This document shows, piece after piece, positions 40,967 through 49,001 of a DNA stretch of 64,000 nucleotides. How positions within the stretch are numbered: the stretch's first letter is position 1; every line of letters starts with the position of its first letter. The notes beneath the pieces were generated by a model. It was given only the letters and a program-made list of their open reading frames with translations. It was not told the origin of the DNA and did not search any database. Origin of the DNA: Terriglobales bacterium (GTDB lineage Bacteria > Acidobacteriota > Terriglobia > Terriglobales > Acidobacteriaceae); assembly GCA_035561515.1 (NCBI GenBank), contig DATMXP010000022.1:93689-157688 (forward strand). The letters are read 5' to 3'. The position numbers and the translations under genes are program-made.

Positions 40967-40975
40967 CTCATACGG
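40967..40975 (-). promoter_or_regulatory. CCGTATGAG motif, copy 7 (minus strand)
   Basis: Read on the minus strand it opens ATG AGG CAT TAG, then GGG and the real ATG at 40956. It is the only minus-strand copy and stands before the only leftward multi-gene unit of the late half, so orientation follows the gene. Confidence 0.6.
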
Positions 40976-41029
40976 GACGAGAGCGGATCATGCAGAGCCT
41001 TACCAAAACTCGGCTCCTCCCAATTTTCT

Positions 41030-41045
41030 CCGTATTAAGTCAGTG
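41030..41045 (+). promoter_or_regulatory. Degenerate relative of the motif
   Basis: CCGTATTAAGTCAGTG lies 53 nt upstream of ATG 41098, in the divergent spacer between leftward and rightward units. It keeps CCGTAT and a following AGT but has no ATG. It may be a divergent promoter of the same class; weak evidence. Confidence 0.25.
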
Positions 41046-41097
41046 GAACGCTAACGAGTGAAATTCTCGCTATCGGATGCCTTAGTAGGAGAACCAA

Positions 41098-41517
41098 ATG
41101 TCAGATTTCACAATTACCAATCCCAAGAGATTCATCCTCGGCACCGGAGGCCCAAGCCTCGCTGACGTGCTCGACCGCCTCGACAAACTAGACGACCGCA
41201 TGGCCGTCGAAGATGAGTCCAACGATGTGCCCCTCTTCATGCGTGTCGCTGCCATCGAGCGTCGTCTCGATGCAGTGAAATATTCCGGCCTGCGTCCGCT
41301 CACAGATCAAGAGAAGAACACACCGATTGTCTGTCAGTCAGGGACATGGAAGGCTGTGGACTTCACCCCCGCACCATCTAAGAAGATCACGCCCAAGCAG
41401 ATTTGCGAGATTGCGGACGAGTTCATTGGTCGTCCTATTACGAAGCGGCCTCCGGTGACGGAAGCATTCGCTCGTTATCTCGCCGACAAGATCAACGAAT
41501 TTTTCAGGGCAAAGTAG
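41098..41517 (+). CDS. Phage protein of unknown function
   Basis: 139 aa with TAGGAG before the ATG. N-terminal LADVLDRLDKLDDRMAVED is helical; the C-terminal half (ITPKQICEIADEFIGRPITKRPPVTEAFARYLADKI) is basic and helical. It is the first gene of a rightward unit that ends in the second sigma-like gene. No family recognised. Confidence 0.6.
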   Translation: MSDFTITNPKRFILGTGGPSLADVLDRLDKLDDRMAVEDESNDVPLFMRVAAIERRLDAVKYSGLRPLTDQEKNTPIVCQSGTWKAVDFTPAPSKKITPKQICEIADEFIGRPITKRPPVTEAFARYLADKINEFFRAK

Positions 41518-41688
41518 ATGAACTACACCGACACGCTGATCTGCACGGTGCTCACGACCAAGAACGAACGCAAGATGGTAGAAGTGCCCGGCTATTTCTT
41601 CCGCATGCATCCGACCCAGCTTGCGCAGTATTGGCGCAAGAATGGCGTCCGATCACTTCTGGCGGCAAAGGCAAAAGAACATGAATAA
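41518..41688 (+). CDS. 56-aa phage protein
   Basis: ATG 41518 directly follows the preceding TAG; TAA at 41686-41688 overlaps the next gene. Sequence MNYTDTLICTVLTTKNERKM... with a FFRMHPTQLAQYWRKNG segment. Coupling on both sides supports it; unknown function. Confidence 0.5.
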   Translation: MNYTDTLICTVLTTKNERKMVEVPGYFFRMHPTQLAQYWRKNGVRSLLAAKAKEHE

Positions 41689-41875
41689 GAAATCCATCGA
41701 GGCAGTACGGTTGGAATTCGACCGCACGTTAGCCCGGTACATCAAAGAGAACCCGGCTGAACCTTATAAAAGCATAGCCACGAAATTCGAAATTGGTATC
41801 GATTGGGTGATCCGTGTCGCCAAGGCAAATGGCATCACCCGGCCTCGTGGTCGTAAGCCCCGCCTCGCAGCCTAA
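41681..41875 (+). CDS. Small helix-turn-helix DNA-binding protein
   Basis: 64 aa from ATG 41681, which overlaps the previous stop. PYKSIATKFEIGIDWVIRVAKANG is a helix-turn-helix of the kind seen in resolvase/transposase and sigma region 4 domains, followed by a basic RPRGRKPR tail. It could be a phage regulator, co-expressed with the sigma-like gene 26 nt downstream. Confidence 0.6.
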   Translation: MNKKSIEAVRLEFDRTLARYIKENPAEPYKSIATKFEIGIDWVIRVAKANGITRPRGRKPRLAA

Positions 41876-41900
41876 ATCCCAATTCTTCTCGGAAATTTCT

Positions 41901-42596
41901 ATGTCAACGGAACTCGAACTCGAAGTGTCGCCAGATGAAGTGTCCCCCGACGTATCTACGCCGGAAGAGGCCACGAGTGCCGAGTTCGTCGCACCCAAAA
42001 CTTTCGAAGAGTTTCTGGAGCGGTATCCCAAACTTGTACGCAGCTTCGTGTACCGCAATCCTCGTATTCCTCAGCCGATGAAAGATGACTTGGTGCAGGA
42101 GCTTCTGCTCAAGCTGGTCAAGAGCCGTGCCATTGAACGATTCGATCCTGCTAAGACAGGTGGTACCGATAAGAGGCTGTTTTTCAACTTCGTGTACATG
42201 GTCATGCGCCGGGAGATGGCAAATCAGGTTAATAAACATCAAACCGATGCATTCGGCAACCTGATCAGAAATGAGGAAGAAGGATCGGAAGACATCAAGA
42301 AGCAACTCAAAAGAGCCGAGATGTCGAACACCACAACCCCTGACATCAGCGCCATTGAAGAGTTCCGTGCGTTTGTCAGCAAGCATCGCCCGTATCTGCT
42401 GGACACGTTGGACATGATTCTCGACGGGCATTACTGCTACGAGATCGCCGATGCTTACGGGTTGCACATTGGAAGTGTGACCAGCCGTAAGAGCGTTTTG
42501 CGAAATTTGTACCGCGACATGTTGCAGGGAAAGCAGCCACGACCGATCAGGGGTGGCAGGCCGCCTCGTTTGGCTCAGAAGAAAACCCGTAAATAG
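41901..42596 (+). CDS. Sigma-70-like (ECF-type) factor
   Basis: 231 aa from ATG 41901. After an acidic, Pro/Thr/Glu-rich 30-residue start, a region 2 pattern appears: FLERYPKLVRSFVYRNP... MKDDLVQELLLKLVK... ERFDPAK... FFNFVYMVMRREMANQVNKH. Region 4 follows: LLDTLDMILDGHYCYEIADAYGLHIGSVTSRKSVLRNLYRDML. The basic tail (GRPPRLAQKKTRK) may bind DNA. This is the better of the two sigma-like proteins here and a candidate activator of the CCGTATGAG sites. Confidence 0.72.
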   Translation: MSTELELEVSPDEVSPDVSTPEEATSAEFVAPKTFEEFLERYPKLVRSFVYRNPRIPQPMKDDLVQELLLKLVKSRAIERFDPAKTGGTDKRLFFNFVYMVMRREMANQVNKHQTDAFGNLIRNEEEGSEDIKKQLKRAEMSNTTTPDISAIEEFRAFVSKHRPYLLDTLDMILDGHYCYEIADAYGLHIGSVTSRKSVLRNLYRDMLQGKQPRPIRGGRPPRLAQKKTRK

Positions 42597-42653
42597 ATTT
42601 CTCCAATATCAAACCCTCTCTTTAGAAGCCCAATCAGGGCACCTGAGGGAACG

Positions 42654-42848
42654 ATGAAAAAGAGAAAAGCAATAGAGAAACCTGCCGACCGGAAGCTTAA
42701 GGCGATGTCGCCGACGCAGGTTGAGAAGGCACAGAAAGCAATTGATTGGTTATATGAGCATGGCGATGCGAAGTTTTACAGCGAACAGTGGTACGCGCAA
42801 CAGAAGGCTCACATCCTCGAATGCTCGAAGCTATGGGGGCAGCAATGA
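42654..42848 (+). CDS. 64-aa basic phage protein
   Basis: GAGGGA upstream of ATG 42654. Lys-rich start (MKKRKAIEKPADRKLKAM), then an aromatic helical part (AIDWLYEHGDAKFYSEQWYAQQ). Its stop overlaps the next start (ATGA). Unknown function. Confidence 0.55.
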   Translation: MKKRKAIEKPADRKLKAMSPTQVEKAQKAIDWLYEHGDAKFYSEQWYAQQKAHILECSKLWGQQ

Positions 42849-43234
42849 AACGTGCAACGAATGACCCGCTCTACGCCCAGTACATCCGTCGCAACGCCGA
42901 CTGGTTCAAGCAGCAATTTGGAAAGCTTGCAGCAACACGCCCGGACATCTGGGTATGCAAAGACAACGTAGCTCGTATCAGCGAGGTCGTTTATGAACTC
43001 TGGCTGATGCACGACGGCGACTGGCTTCCGGACTGGCAGGAATTTTCGGAAATCGCCAACCTGCTCGGGCCTGAACTCACACCCTATCCACATGCTTACG
43101 TGCGACCGTCCCGATTCAAGCCGGGCGCAAGCCTGAAATTTCCTCGTGACGATTTCTATGAGTTTGCGATGCGCTTGTGGCGACAGACGCCCTACGAGCC
43201 GTGGGGGGACATCCGAAAGACGAGATTGCCCTGA
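42845..43234 (+). CDS. Phage protein of unknown function
   Basis: 129 aa from the coupled ATG 42845. Rich in Trp and Tyr (ADWFKQQFGKL, YELWLMHDGDWLPDWQEFSE, RLWRQTPYEPWGD). The fold is probably helical and compact. No family recognised; it ends the rightward unit. Confidence 0.55.
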   Translation: MKRATNDPLYAQYIRRNADWFKQQFGKLAATRPDIWVCKDNVARISEVVYELWLMHDGDWLPDWQEFSEIANLLGPELTPYPHAYVRPSRFKPGASLKFPRDDFYEFAMRLWRQTPYEPWGDIRKTRLP

Positions 43235-43257
43235 ATACCGACCACCACATTAGCAAC

Positions 43258-43300
43258 AGTCTGCAAAGTCCGAACCTGTATCACTCAGATTTTGCAGACT
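43258..43300. repeat. 10-bp inverted repeat near the right end
   Basis: AGTCTGCAAA (43258-43267) and TTTGCAGACT (43291-43300) are perfect inverted copies 23 bp apart. A second small one, ACAGGA-CAT-TCCTGT, lies at 43346-43360. They may form a large hairpin at the end of the unit or be protein-binding sites (integrase arm or repressor); undecided. Confidence 0.4.
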
Positions 43301-43383
43301 TTACAATTTTGGTGTCCGCAATTCCGGGCAGCAAACAAATAATTCACAGGACATTCCTGTTCTGGCCGTAGTATCCGGGAGCT

Positions 43384-43632
43384 ATGTCTTGCTGTATGTC
43401 GAAGCCGTGGATTGAGTTGAAAGAAGCCCGAGGCAAGACGGTCAAGAAAATGACCGTCGCCTTCGACCCCGACTACAACTGCATCGAAGTCGAATTCACA
43501 GATGGAACCTGCATGGCTGTCGATGTCGTGTCCGCAGTAAGGTTGCGTCCCCAATTTCAGAACATCAAGACAGGTGATACCAAGATACTTCGCACGTATC
43601 GTTCGAGACTTTCGATAGCGGGGCAATTCTAG
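43384..43632 (+). CDS. 82-aa phage protein, unknown
   Basis: CGGGAG precedes ATG 43384. Starts MSCCMSKPW, then a beta-type KTVKKMTVAFDPDYNCIEVEFTDGTCMAVDVV, resembling small DUF-type proteins with an antiparallel sheet. It overlaps the convergent next gene by 4 nt. Function unknown. Confidence 0.5.
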   Translation: MSCCMSKPWIELKEARGKTVKKMTVAFDPDYNCIEVEFTDGTCMAVDVVSAVRLRPQFQNIKTGDTKILRTYRSRLSIAGQF

Positions 43633-43862
43633 CCTCGCTTTGCCTTCGCCCAACGCTTCTTGGCTGCTTCGCTGAGCTTCTTACGTGAGGCAGCCGAGAG
43701 ATGCCTCTTCCCCTTGCCAGTCGAATTCGCAACCTGCGGCGTAGTACCTGAGGCACCAGTCTTGCTCATTGCTCTCGTCAACTGCCTGATCGCAATATCC
43801 AACTCCGCTCTTTCAGCCTGAAGCTTCGCCAGAAGCTCCTCACCAGTAATGTTACGTGCCAT
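43629..43862 (-). CDS. Small basic protein with SAASRKK...KKRWAKAK tail
   Basis: 77 aa from ATG 43862 (GAGGAA at good distance; an ATG 24 nt upstream is less likely). A helical leucine-containing start (EELLAKLQAERAELDIAIRQL) precedes a basic tail LSAASRKKLSEAAKKRWAKAK. The S-x-A-x(R)KK...A..KRWA pattern is common in small proteins of soil bacteria and suggests nucleic-acid binding. It is the last phage gene before attR and may be a prophage-expressed regulator. Confidence 0.6.
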   Translation of the reverse strand: MARNITGEELLAKLQAERAELDIAIRQLTRAMSKTGASGTTPQVANSTGKGKRHLSAASRKKLSEAAKKRWAKAKRG

Positions 43863-44059
43863 GCCTCGTTCCTCTCTTGTAAGCAACGAGGCATTGTAAC
43901 GAGATGCTGGAATTTAGGCCAGTATACGAGATTCCGACTACCAAATTCATAGGCAGAAAACAGTAGGCCGAATTGAGCCTCTGTGCTAGTTTAAGCGTGG
44001 AATCAGAAGCCTAGTTAAGCTGTTGAAAACGCTCAGGGCACCCATACTCGAACCGCAAA

Positions 44060-44108
44060 CTGCCTTGGGCGCAGGGGGTCGTAGGTTCGAATCCTATCGC
44101 CCCGACCA
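44060..44108 (+). other. attR: 3' part of tRNA-Pro(TGG) left by integration
   Basis: Anticodon stem CTGC/GCAG with 7-nt loop 44064-44070 and anticodon TGG (44066-44068), T-arm GTAGG-TTCGAAT-CCTAT (44081-44097), acceptor 3' strand CGCCCCG (44098-44104), discriminator A and CCA (44106-44108). No matching 5' acceptor CGGGGCG or D-arm lies upstream. So this is a tRNA fragment, as left at one end of a prophage that integrated at the anticodon-loop-to-3'-end of tRNA-Pro. Confidence 0.82.
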
Positions 44109-44279
44109 TTCAAATCCAGGGCGAGCGGCCGCTCAGAACCCTCAATCAAATCTTCCTGCATCCAGCATGTTTCTAAGTGGCTGAAAAAAAGCATGTTGAT
44201 CCTGCCAGATGCTCGTGCCTGAATGTGCCAACCAATCCTCACGAATTGAGATACAATCCCCGGCACTTGTGGGGGCACC

Positions 44280-45005
44280 ATGGCCACTGTACCGGTTCGT
44301 GTGAAATCGCCTCGTGAACGAGAGCGTCTGATCTTTACAGCGGCATCCATTGCTGCGGCACTTGTGGTGGTCGCTGGATTTTCGCGTACCTATTACCTGA
44401 AGGAACTGTTCGGCACTCCGCAGCTTTCGCCACTCGTGCATCTCCACGGATTGCTGTTCTCGTCGTGGGTGGTGTTGTTCATCGTTCAAGCGTGGTTGGT
44501 TTCGTCGAGGCGAACGCGGCTGCACATGAAATTGGGGATCGCCGGATTCCTGCTGGCGGTAACGATGATTATTGTCGGCACGCTGACGGCGGTTACGGCA
44601 GCTCGTCTGGGACACGCTCCGCCGGGCGCACCTCCGCCGCTGATCTTCTTCGTCATACCTTTCTTCGATATGGTCGTATTCACGATCCTGATCGCCGCGG
44701 GATTTCTCTTTCGCCGACACACTGACTACCACAAGCGCATCATGGTAGTGGCGACGCTTGGACTGCTAACGGCAGCGTTCGGAAGGCTGACGATCATCTT
44801 TCTAGGTTCAGGAAAGCCGATGCTCGCGATGGCCGGGACGACACTGCTGCTTATCGGGATTGTCATTTGGGATTCGCATTTGCACCGGAGACTGCATCCT
44901 GCGTTTGCATGGGCCGGCGCGCTTCTCGTCCTGTCGTACCCAACTCGATTTCTCGTTGCGCAGACCGGCGCCTGGATGCACTTCGCCCGCTGGATCACCG
45001 GATAA
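44280..45005 (+). CDS. Multi-pass membrane protein with conserved His motifs
   Basis: 241 aa with about seven membrane helices. Histidines sit near helix ends: LSPLVHLHGLLFSSW, RLHMKLGIAG, TDYHKRIM, SHLHRRLHPAF, reminiscent of heme-binding or DUF2306-like membrane proteins, but no family is certain. TACAAT (44252-44257) is a possible -10. First host gene beyond attR, so its native upstream region is now prophage DNA up to about 170 bp. Confidence 0.7.
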   Translation: MATVPVRVKSPRERERLIFTAASIAAALVVVAGFSRTYYLKELFGTPQLSPLVHLHGLLFSSWVVLFIVQAWLVSSRRTRLHMKLGIAGFLLAVTMIIVGTLTAVTAARLGHAPPGAPPPLIFFVIPFFDMVVFTILIAAGFLFRRHTDYHKRIMVVATLGLLTAAFGRLTIIFLGSGKPMLAMAGTTLLLIGIVIWDSHLHRRLHPAFAWAGALLVLSYPTRFLVAQTGAWMHFARWITG

Positions 45006-45007
45006 AT

Positions 45008-46687
45008 TCAGCCACGCTGCAGGATCTGATGGACCATGTGCACGGCAATCGAGCCTTCGCCAACGGCCGAGGCGACACGCTTCACATTGCCTGAACGGAC
45101 ATCGCCGACGGCGAGAACACCGGGCAGGCTGGTCTCCAGCAGGTAAGGCTGGCGCGTGAGCGGCCAGTCGGCGCCGAGCAGTTCGCGCTCATTCAGGTCC
45201 CGACCGGTTTTGACGAATCCTCGCTCATCGAGTGCGATGCAGCCTTCCAACCACTTAGTATTCGGAGCGGCACCAGTCATCACGAACACATGCCGGATGG
45301 CATGCGTTTCCTCAACCCCTGTCTTCTTGTGTTTCCAGCGGACGCATTCAAGATCATCCCTTCCGTCGAGCGCGGCGATCTCGGTGAATGTGCGCAACTC
45401 GATATTGGGGTTTTCCTCGATGCGGCGGATAAGGTACTTCGACATGGTTTCGGCAAGCCCCTGCGATCGAACCAGCATATAAACCTTGCTGGCATGTTCG
45501 GCGAGGAAAACCGCAGCCTGTCCGGCTGAGTTTCCTCCTCCCACAACAACAACCTCTTCACCGCCACACAATTGCGCTTCGATGTAAGTTGCGCCGTAGT
45601 AGACGCCTTTGCCTTCGAAGCGCTCGAGGTTAGGCACGGCGAGTTTGTTGTAGGCGGCCCCGCAGGCGATGATCACGGTGCGTGTCGTGATGCACGTGTC
45701 CTTGTCTAGGCTGACCACGTACGGCTGCTGGTCGCAGTGCAGTTGCGTGGCCGATTTTGCTACCACGATTTCTGCCCCGAACTTCTGCGCCTGGGTGTAG
45801 GCGCGTCCTGCGAGATCCATGCCGGAGATGCCGGTCGGAAATCCTAGATAGTTTTCGATCTTGGAACTTGACCCTGCCTGTCCGCCGGGGGCACTGGTTT
45901 CCAGAACGACCACGTCGAGCCCTTCGGAAGCGGCATAAACGGCAGCCGCAAGACCTGCCGGTCCCGCACCAATGACCGCCACATCGCGGATGTCTTCGTG
46001 ACTGAGCTTCGGGTTCAGGCCCAGGCACTCAGCCACTTCGTGATTGGTCGGATTCTTTAGAACCGTTGTGCCACGGCAAATCACCACCGGCACGTCGAGG
46101 ACACTGACATTGAAGCGCTCAAGCAGGTGCTGCGCTTCTTCGTCGCGGTCAAGGTCCACATAGGTGTGAGGATGGCCGTTGCGTCCGAGAAATTCGCGGA
46201 CCCTCAACGTGCCCGCCGAGTGACGCGAACCGAGGACTACTACGTCTCCGAATCCACTTTCGATGAGCGCAAGACGGCGCAGGATGAACGCGCGCATGAT
46301 GGTCTCACTGAGGTCGGCTTCAGTCTGGATGAGGCCGCGAAGTTTCTCCTGCGTGATCTCAAGGACCTCGCCATCGGTGATCATGCGGCCGCGAACCAGC
46401 GATCGGCGATTCCAAAGCATGCTGACTTCGCCGGTGAAATGTCCCGGGGTGTGGGTGGTGATCGGACGCTCGGTCGACTCGGTGGGCTGGACGATGTCCA
46501 TGGTTCCTTCAAGAAGAACAAAGAATGGAACCTGCACGTCTCCCTGTTCGAACAGGATTTCGCCACGGTGGACCGAGCGGCAATCTCCGAAGCGGCGAAG
46601 GCGGTCGATCTGCGCTGTCGTTAAGGTGGGAAATGCCTGTTCCGGCTTGGTATGGACCGGAGCAACGGGATTCACAACGGTTTCCAT
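45008..46687 (-). CDS. cNMP-binding domain fused to thioredoxin-reductase-like flavoprotein lacking CxxC
   Basis: 559 aa. Residues ~25-130 form a cyclic nucleotide-binding domain ([11 protein letters not shown]..., HFTGEVSML); ~150-225 a glutaredoxin/thioredoxin-like segment ([24 protein letters not shown]) without a CxxC; ~235-545 a TrxR-type FAD/NAD(P)H module ([39 protein letters not shown]). Where TrxR has YCATC this protein has YGATY, so normal dithiol chemistry is not possible there. Such fusions are known in several bacterial groups; substrate unclear. AAGGAGG precedes ATG 46687. Co-transcribed with the UBP finger gene. Confidence 0.85.
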   Translation of the reverse strand: METVVNPVAPVHTKPEQAFPTLTTAQIDRLRRFGDCRSVHRGEILFEQGDVQVPFFVLLEGTMDIVQPTESTERPITTHTPGHFTGEVSMLWNRRSLVRGRMITDGEVLEITQEKLRGLIQTEADLSETIMRAFILRRLALIESGFGDVVVLGSRHSAGTLRVREFLGRNGHPHTYVDLDRDEEAQHLLERFNVSVLDVPVVICRGTTVLKNPTNHEVAECLGLNPKLSHEDIRDVAVIGAGPAGLAAAVYAASEGLDVVVLETSAPGGQAGSSSKIENYLGFPTGISGMDLAGRAYTQAQKFGAEIVVAKSATQLHCDQQPYVVSLDKDTCITTRTVIIACGAAYNKLAVPNLERFEGKGVYYGATYIEAQLCGGEEVVVVGGGNSAGQAAVFLAEHASKVYMLVRSQGLAETMSKYLIRRIEENPNIELRTFTEIAALDGRDDLECVRWKHKKTGVEETHAIRHVFVMTGAAPNTKWLEGCIALDERGFVKTGRDLNERELLGADWPLTRQPYLLETSLPGVLAVGDVRSGNVKRVASAVGEGSIAVHMVHQILQRG

Positions 46688-46711
46688 CGGGCGCCTCCTT
46701 GCGAGCGGCGG

Positions 46712-46969
46712 TTAAACCTCGATCTGATCTACGTAACACCAGCGCCAGTCTTCTCCGGGCTCGAAGGACTGGATGATGGGGTGCTTCGTGGCATGGAAGT
46801 GTTTCGTGGCGTGCCGGTTGGGGGAGCTGTCGCAGCAGCCAACATGGCCGCAGGTGAGGCACAGCCGCAGGTGGACCCACCGGGCGCCGATCTTAAGACA
46901 GTCTTCGCAGCCCTTGGCGGAAGGGGTTACGTCCTGGATCTGGGAAATGTGCTTACAGGCGGGTGCCAT
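46712..46969 (-). CDS. UBP-type zinc finger protein
   Basis: 85 aa. The start ATG 46969 is chosen because GGAGG sits 6 nt upstream; the ATG two codons earlier would have it adjacent. Cys/His pattern of zf-UBP: CKH... [44 protein letters not shown] in overlapping pieces, with WCYVD at the end. Bacterial stand-alone zf-UBP proteins of this size are often encoded next to the cNMP/TrxR fusion, as here (24 nt upstream of it), so a joint role in sensing or redox control is likely. Confidence 0.88.
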   Translation of the reverse strand: MAPACKHISQIQDVTPSAKGCEDCLKIGARWVHLRLCLTCGHVGCCDSSPNRHATKHFHATKHPIIQSFEPGEDWRWCYVDQIEV

Positions 46970-47041
46970 GGCCATCCTCCGGGAGACACGGAGCTAGTAC
47001 AGATGATCCAGAAGGAAGAAGGATTCAGGGCAGACTCTGGA

Positions 47042-47047
47042 TATAAT
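47042..47047 (+). promoter_or_regulatory. -10 element of the carboxyltransferase gene
   Basis: TATAAT ends 9 nt before ATG 47057, so transcription would start only about 3 nt upstream of the start codon, giving an almost leaderless message. No matching -35 is clear. Confidence 0.5.
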
Positions 47048-47056
47048 CCCTGCACC

Positions 47057-48616
47057 ATGGATCTTGCCCAGAAACTCGAAGAATTGAAACGACGTGATTC
47101 GGCGGCCGAAGCAGGTGGTGGGCCGGAGCGCAGAGAGCGCCAGCATAAAGAAGGAAAGATGTCGGCCCGCGAACGGATCGAGTTCCTGCTCGACGAAGGT
47201 ACGTTCGAGGAGACCGACAAGTTGGTGACGCACCGGTGCAACGACTTCGGCATGGACAAGCAGAAGTACTACGGTGACGGCTTCATCACCGGATACGGGC
47301 GGATCGAAGGCCGGCTGGTGTTCGTTTTTGCGCAAGATTTCACCGTCTTCGGCGGCTCGCTGTCGGAGGCCAACGCCGCGAAGATCGTCAAGGTCATGGA
47401 CATGGCGATGAAGGTCGGCGCACCGGTGATTGGCCTGAACGATTCAGGCGGAGCGCGCATCCAGGAAGGCGTGATGTCGCTGGCGGGCTACGCTGATATC
47501 TTCCTGAGGAATACGCTCTCGAGCGGGGTGATCCCGCAGATCTCAGCCATCATGGGCCCGTGTGCGGGCGGTGCGGTGTATTCACCCGCGATTACGGATT
47601 TCATCTTGATGGTGGAGAACACGTCGTACATGTTCATCACCGGACCCGACGTGATCAAAACCGTCACGCACGAAGAAGTCACGAAGGAACAGCTTGGTGG
47701 CGCCATGACGCATAACCAGAAGTCTGGCGTGGCGCACTTCCTCGCCCATGATGACGCCGAGTGTTTGTCGGAGATCCGCGAACTGCTGAGCTTTATTCCG
47801 TCCAACAATTTGGAGGATCCGCCGAGACGCGAGTGCACGGACCCCACCGACCGCAAGGATGAAGCACTGGATTCGATTGTTCCGGCGGAGTCGAACAAAC
47901 CGTACGACATCAAAGATGTCATCCGCACCGTGATCGACGACGGATACTTCTTCGAAGTACACGAGCATTACGCGACGAATATCGTGGTGGGATTTGCGAG
48001 ACTGAATGGAAGGCCGGTCGGAATTGTTGCCAATCAACCGGCAGTCTTGGCAGGCGTGCTCGACATCAATTCCTCCATTAAGGGTGCCCGGTTCGTGCGC
48101 TTCTGCGATGCGTTCAACATCCCGCTGATCACGTTTGAGGATGTACCTGGATTTTTGCCCGGAGTGCAGCAGGAGCACGGGGGCATCATCGTGCACGGCG
48201 CGAAGTTGCTGTTCGCGTTTGCCGAAGCGACGGTGCCGAAGATTACCGTGATCACGCGCAAAGCGTATGGCGGGGCTTACTGCGTAATGGCGTCGAAGCA
48301 CATTCGTGCAGACGTCAATTATGCGTGGCCCACCGCCGAGATTGCGGTGATGGGTCCGGAGGGCGCCGTGGACATCGTCTACAAGCGCGAACTGGACAAA
48401 GCGAAGTCTCCGGATGAACGCGGCAAAAAACGGGCAGAGAAGATCGAAGAATTCAAAGAACGGTTCGCGAACCCATATGTTGCGGCTGATCGCGGATTTG
48501 TGGATGCGGTGATACGTCCGCAGGAGACGCGGATGAAGCTGATCCAGGCGCTTGAGATGTTGCAGACCAAGCGGGACAAGAATCCGCCGAAGAAGCACGG
48601 CAATATTCCGCTGTAA
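47057..48616 (+). CDS. pccB: Acyl-CoA carboxylase beta (carboxyltransferase) subunit
   Basis: 519 aa from ATG 47057; the frame is open upstream, but that region covers the UBP gene on the other strand. It moves the carboxyl group from biotin to propionyl-CoA (or a related acyl-CoA), making methylmalonyl-CoA. Landmarks: [38 protein letters not shown], the [24 protein letters not shown] loop and [16 protein letters not shown]. Length is usual for PccB. The biotin-carboxylase subunit is not in the window. Exact acyl specificity cannot be read. Confidence 0.92.
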   Translation: MDLAQKLEELKRRDSAAEAGGGPERRERQHKEGKMSARERIEFLLDEGTFEETDKLVTHRCNDFGMDKQKYYGDGFITGYGRIEGRLVFVFAQDFTVFGGSLSEANAAKIVKVMDMAMKVGAPVIGLNDSGGARIQEGVMSLAGYADIFLRNTLSSGVIPQISAIMGPCAGGAVYSPAITDFILMVENTSYMFITGPDVIKTVTHEEVTKEQLGGAMTHNQKSGVAHFLAHDDAECLSEIRELLSFIPSNNLEDPPRRECTDPTDRKDEALDSIVPAESNKPYDIKDVIRTVIDDGYFFEVHEHYATNIVVGFARLNGRPVGIVANQPAVLAGVLDINSSIKGARFVRFCDAFNIPLITFEDVPGFLPGVQQEHGGIIVHGAKLLFAFAEATVPKITVITRKAYGGAYCVMASKHIRADVNYAWPTAEIAVMGPEGAVDIVYKRELDKAKSPDERGKKRAEKIEEFKERFANPYVAADRGFVDAVIRPQETRMKLIQALEMLQTKRDKNPPKKHGNIPL

Positions 48617-48760
48617 GCAGACGATTTCAAAGACCAGCGGCAATTTGTCTCTGTTGAAAACTTCGTCCCAAAGTCCCTTCCGGTTTCGGAAGGTGAGGCG
48701 TACTATTCTCCCGCTCCAACAGGAGAGGCCCCAGACCTCGAGTAAGAGTGGAGGTTCTGC

Positions 48761-48946
48761 ATGTCGGGGGACCACCAAACGACGCGGATTCTTGAGGAGA
48801 TCCGCCGACTTGAAACTCGCCGCGCGGAAGTGGAAGCGATGATCAAGCGTGACCGCTCCGCTTCGCAACAACGTCAACTACAACAACATTTGGCCACCGT
48901 GGAACGCACACTCGCCGCTTTACGCCAGCAACAGCGTTCACGATAA
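48761..48946 (+). CDS. Small coiled-coil protein
   Basis: 61 aa; GGAGG 7 nt before the ATG. Almost wholly a heptad helix (RILEEIRRLETRRAEVEAMIK... ATVERTLAALRQQQ). Unknown function; the good ribosome-binding site and codon use support it. Confidence 0.55.
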   Translation: MSGDHQTTRILEEIRRLETRRAEVEAMIKRDRSASQQRQLQQHLATVERTLAALRQQQRSR

Positions 48947-49001
48947 ATCACACACGATAAGTCACAAGGATATTGGGCAGAGGCCGGTTGCGACCGGCCG
49001 T

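Noticed and set aside
44033..44350. Leftward 105-codon frame ending in GDRIRTYDPLRPRQF...
   Set aside because: This peptide is the well-known antisense translation of a tRNA T-arm and acceptor; it overlaps the attR tRNA fragment and the next host gene.
46652..47056. Upstream in-frame extension of the carboxyltransferase gene
   Set aside because: It would overlap the UBP finger gene on the other strand; family similarity and a TATAAT point to ATG 47057.
47582..48877. Antisense 431-codon frame over the carboxyltransferase gene
   Set aside because: Arg/His-rich, no recognisable domain, complementary to a conserved gene.
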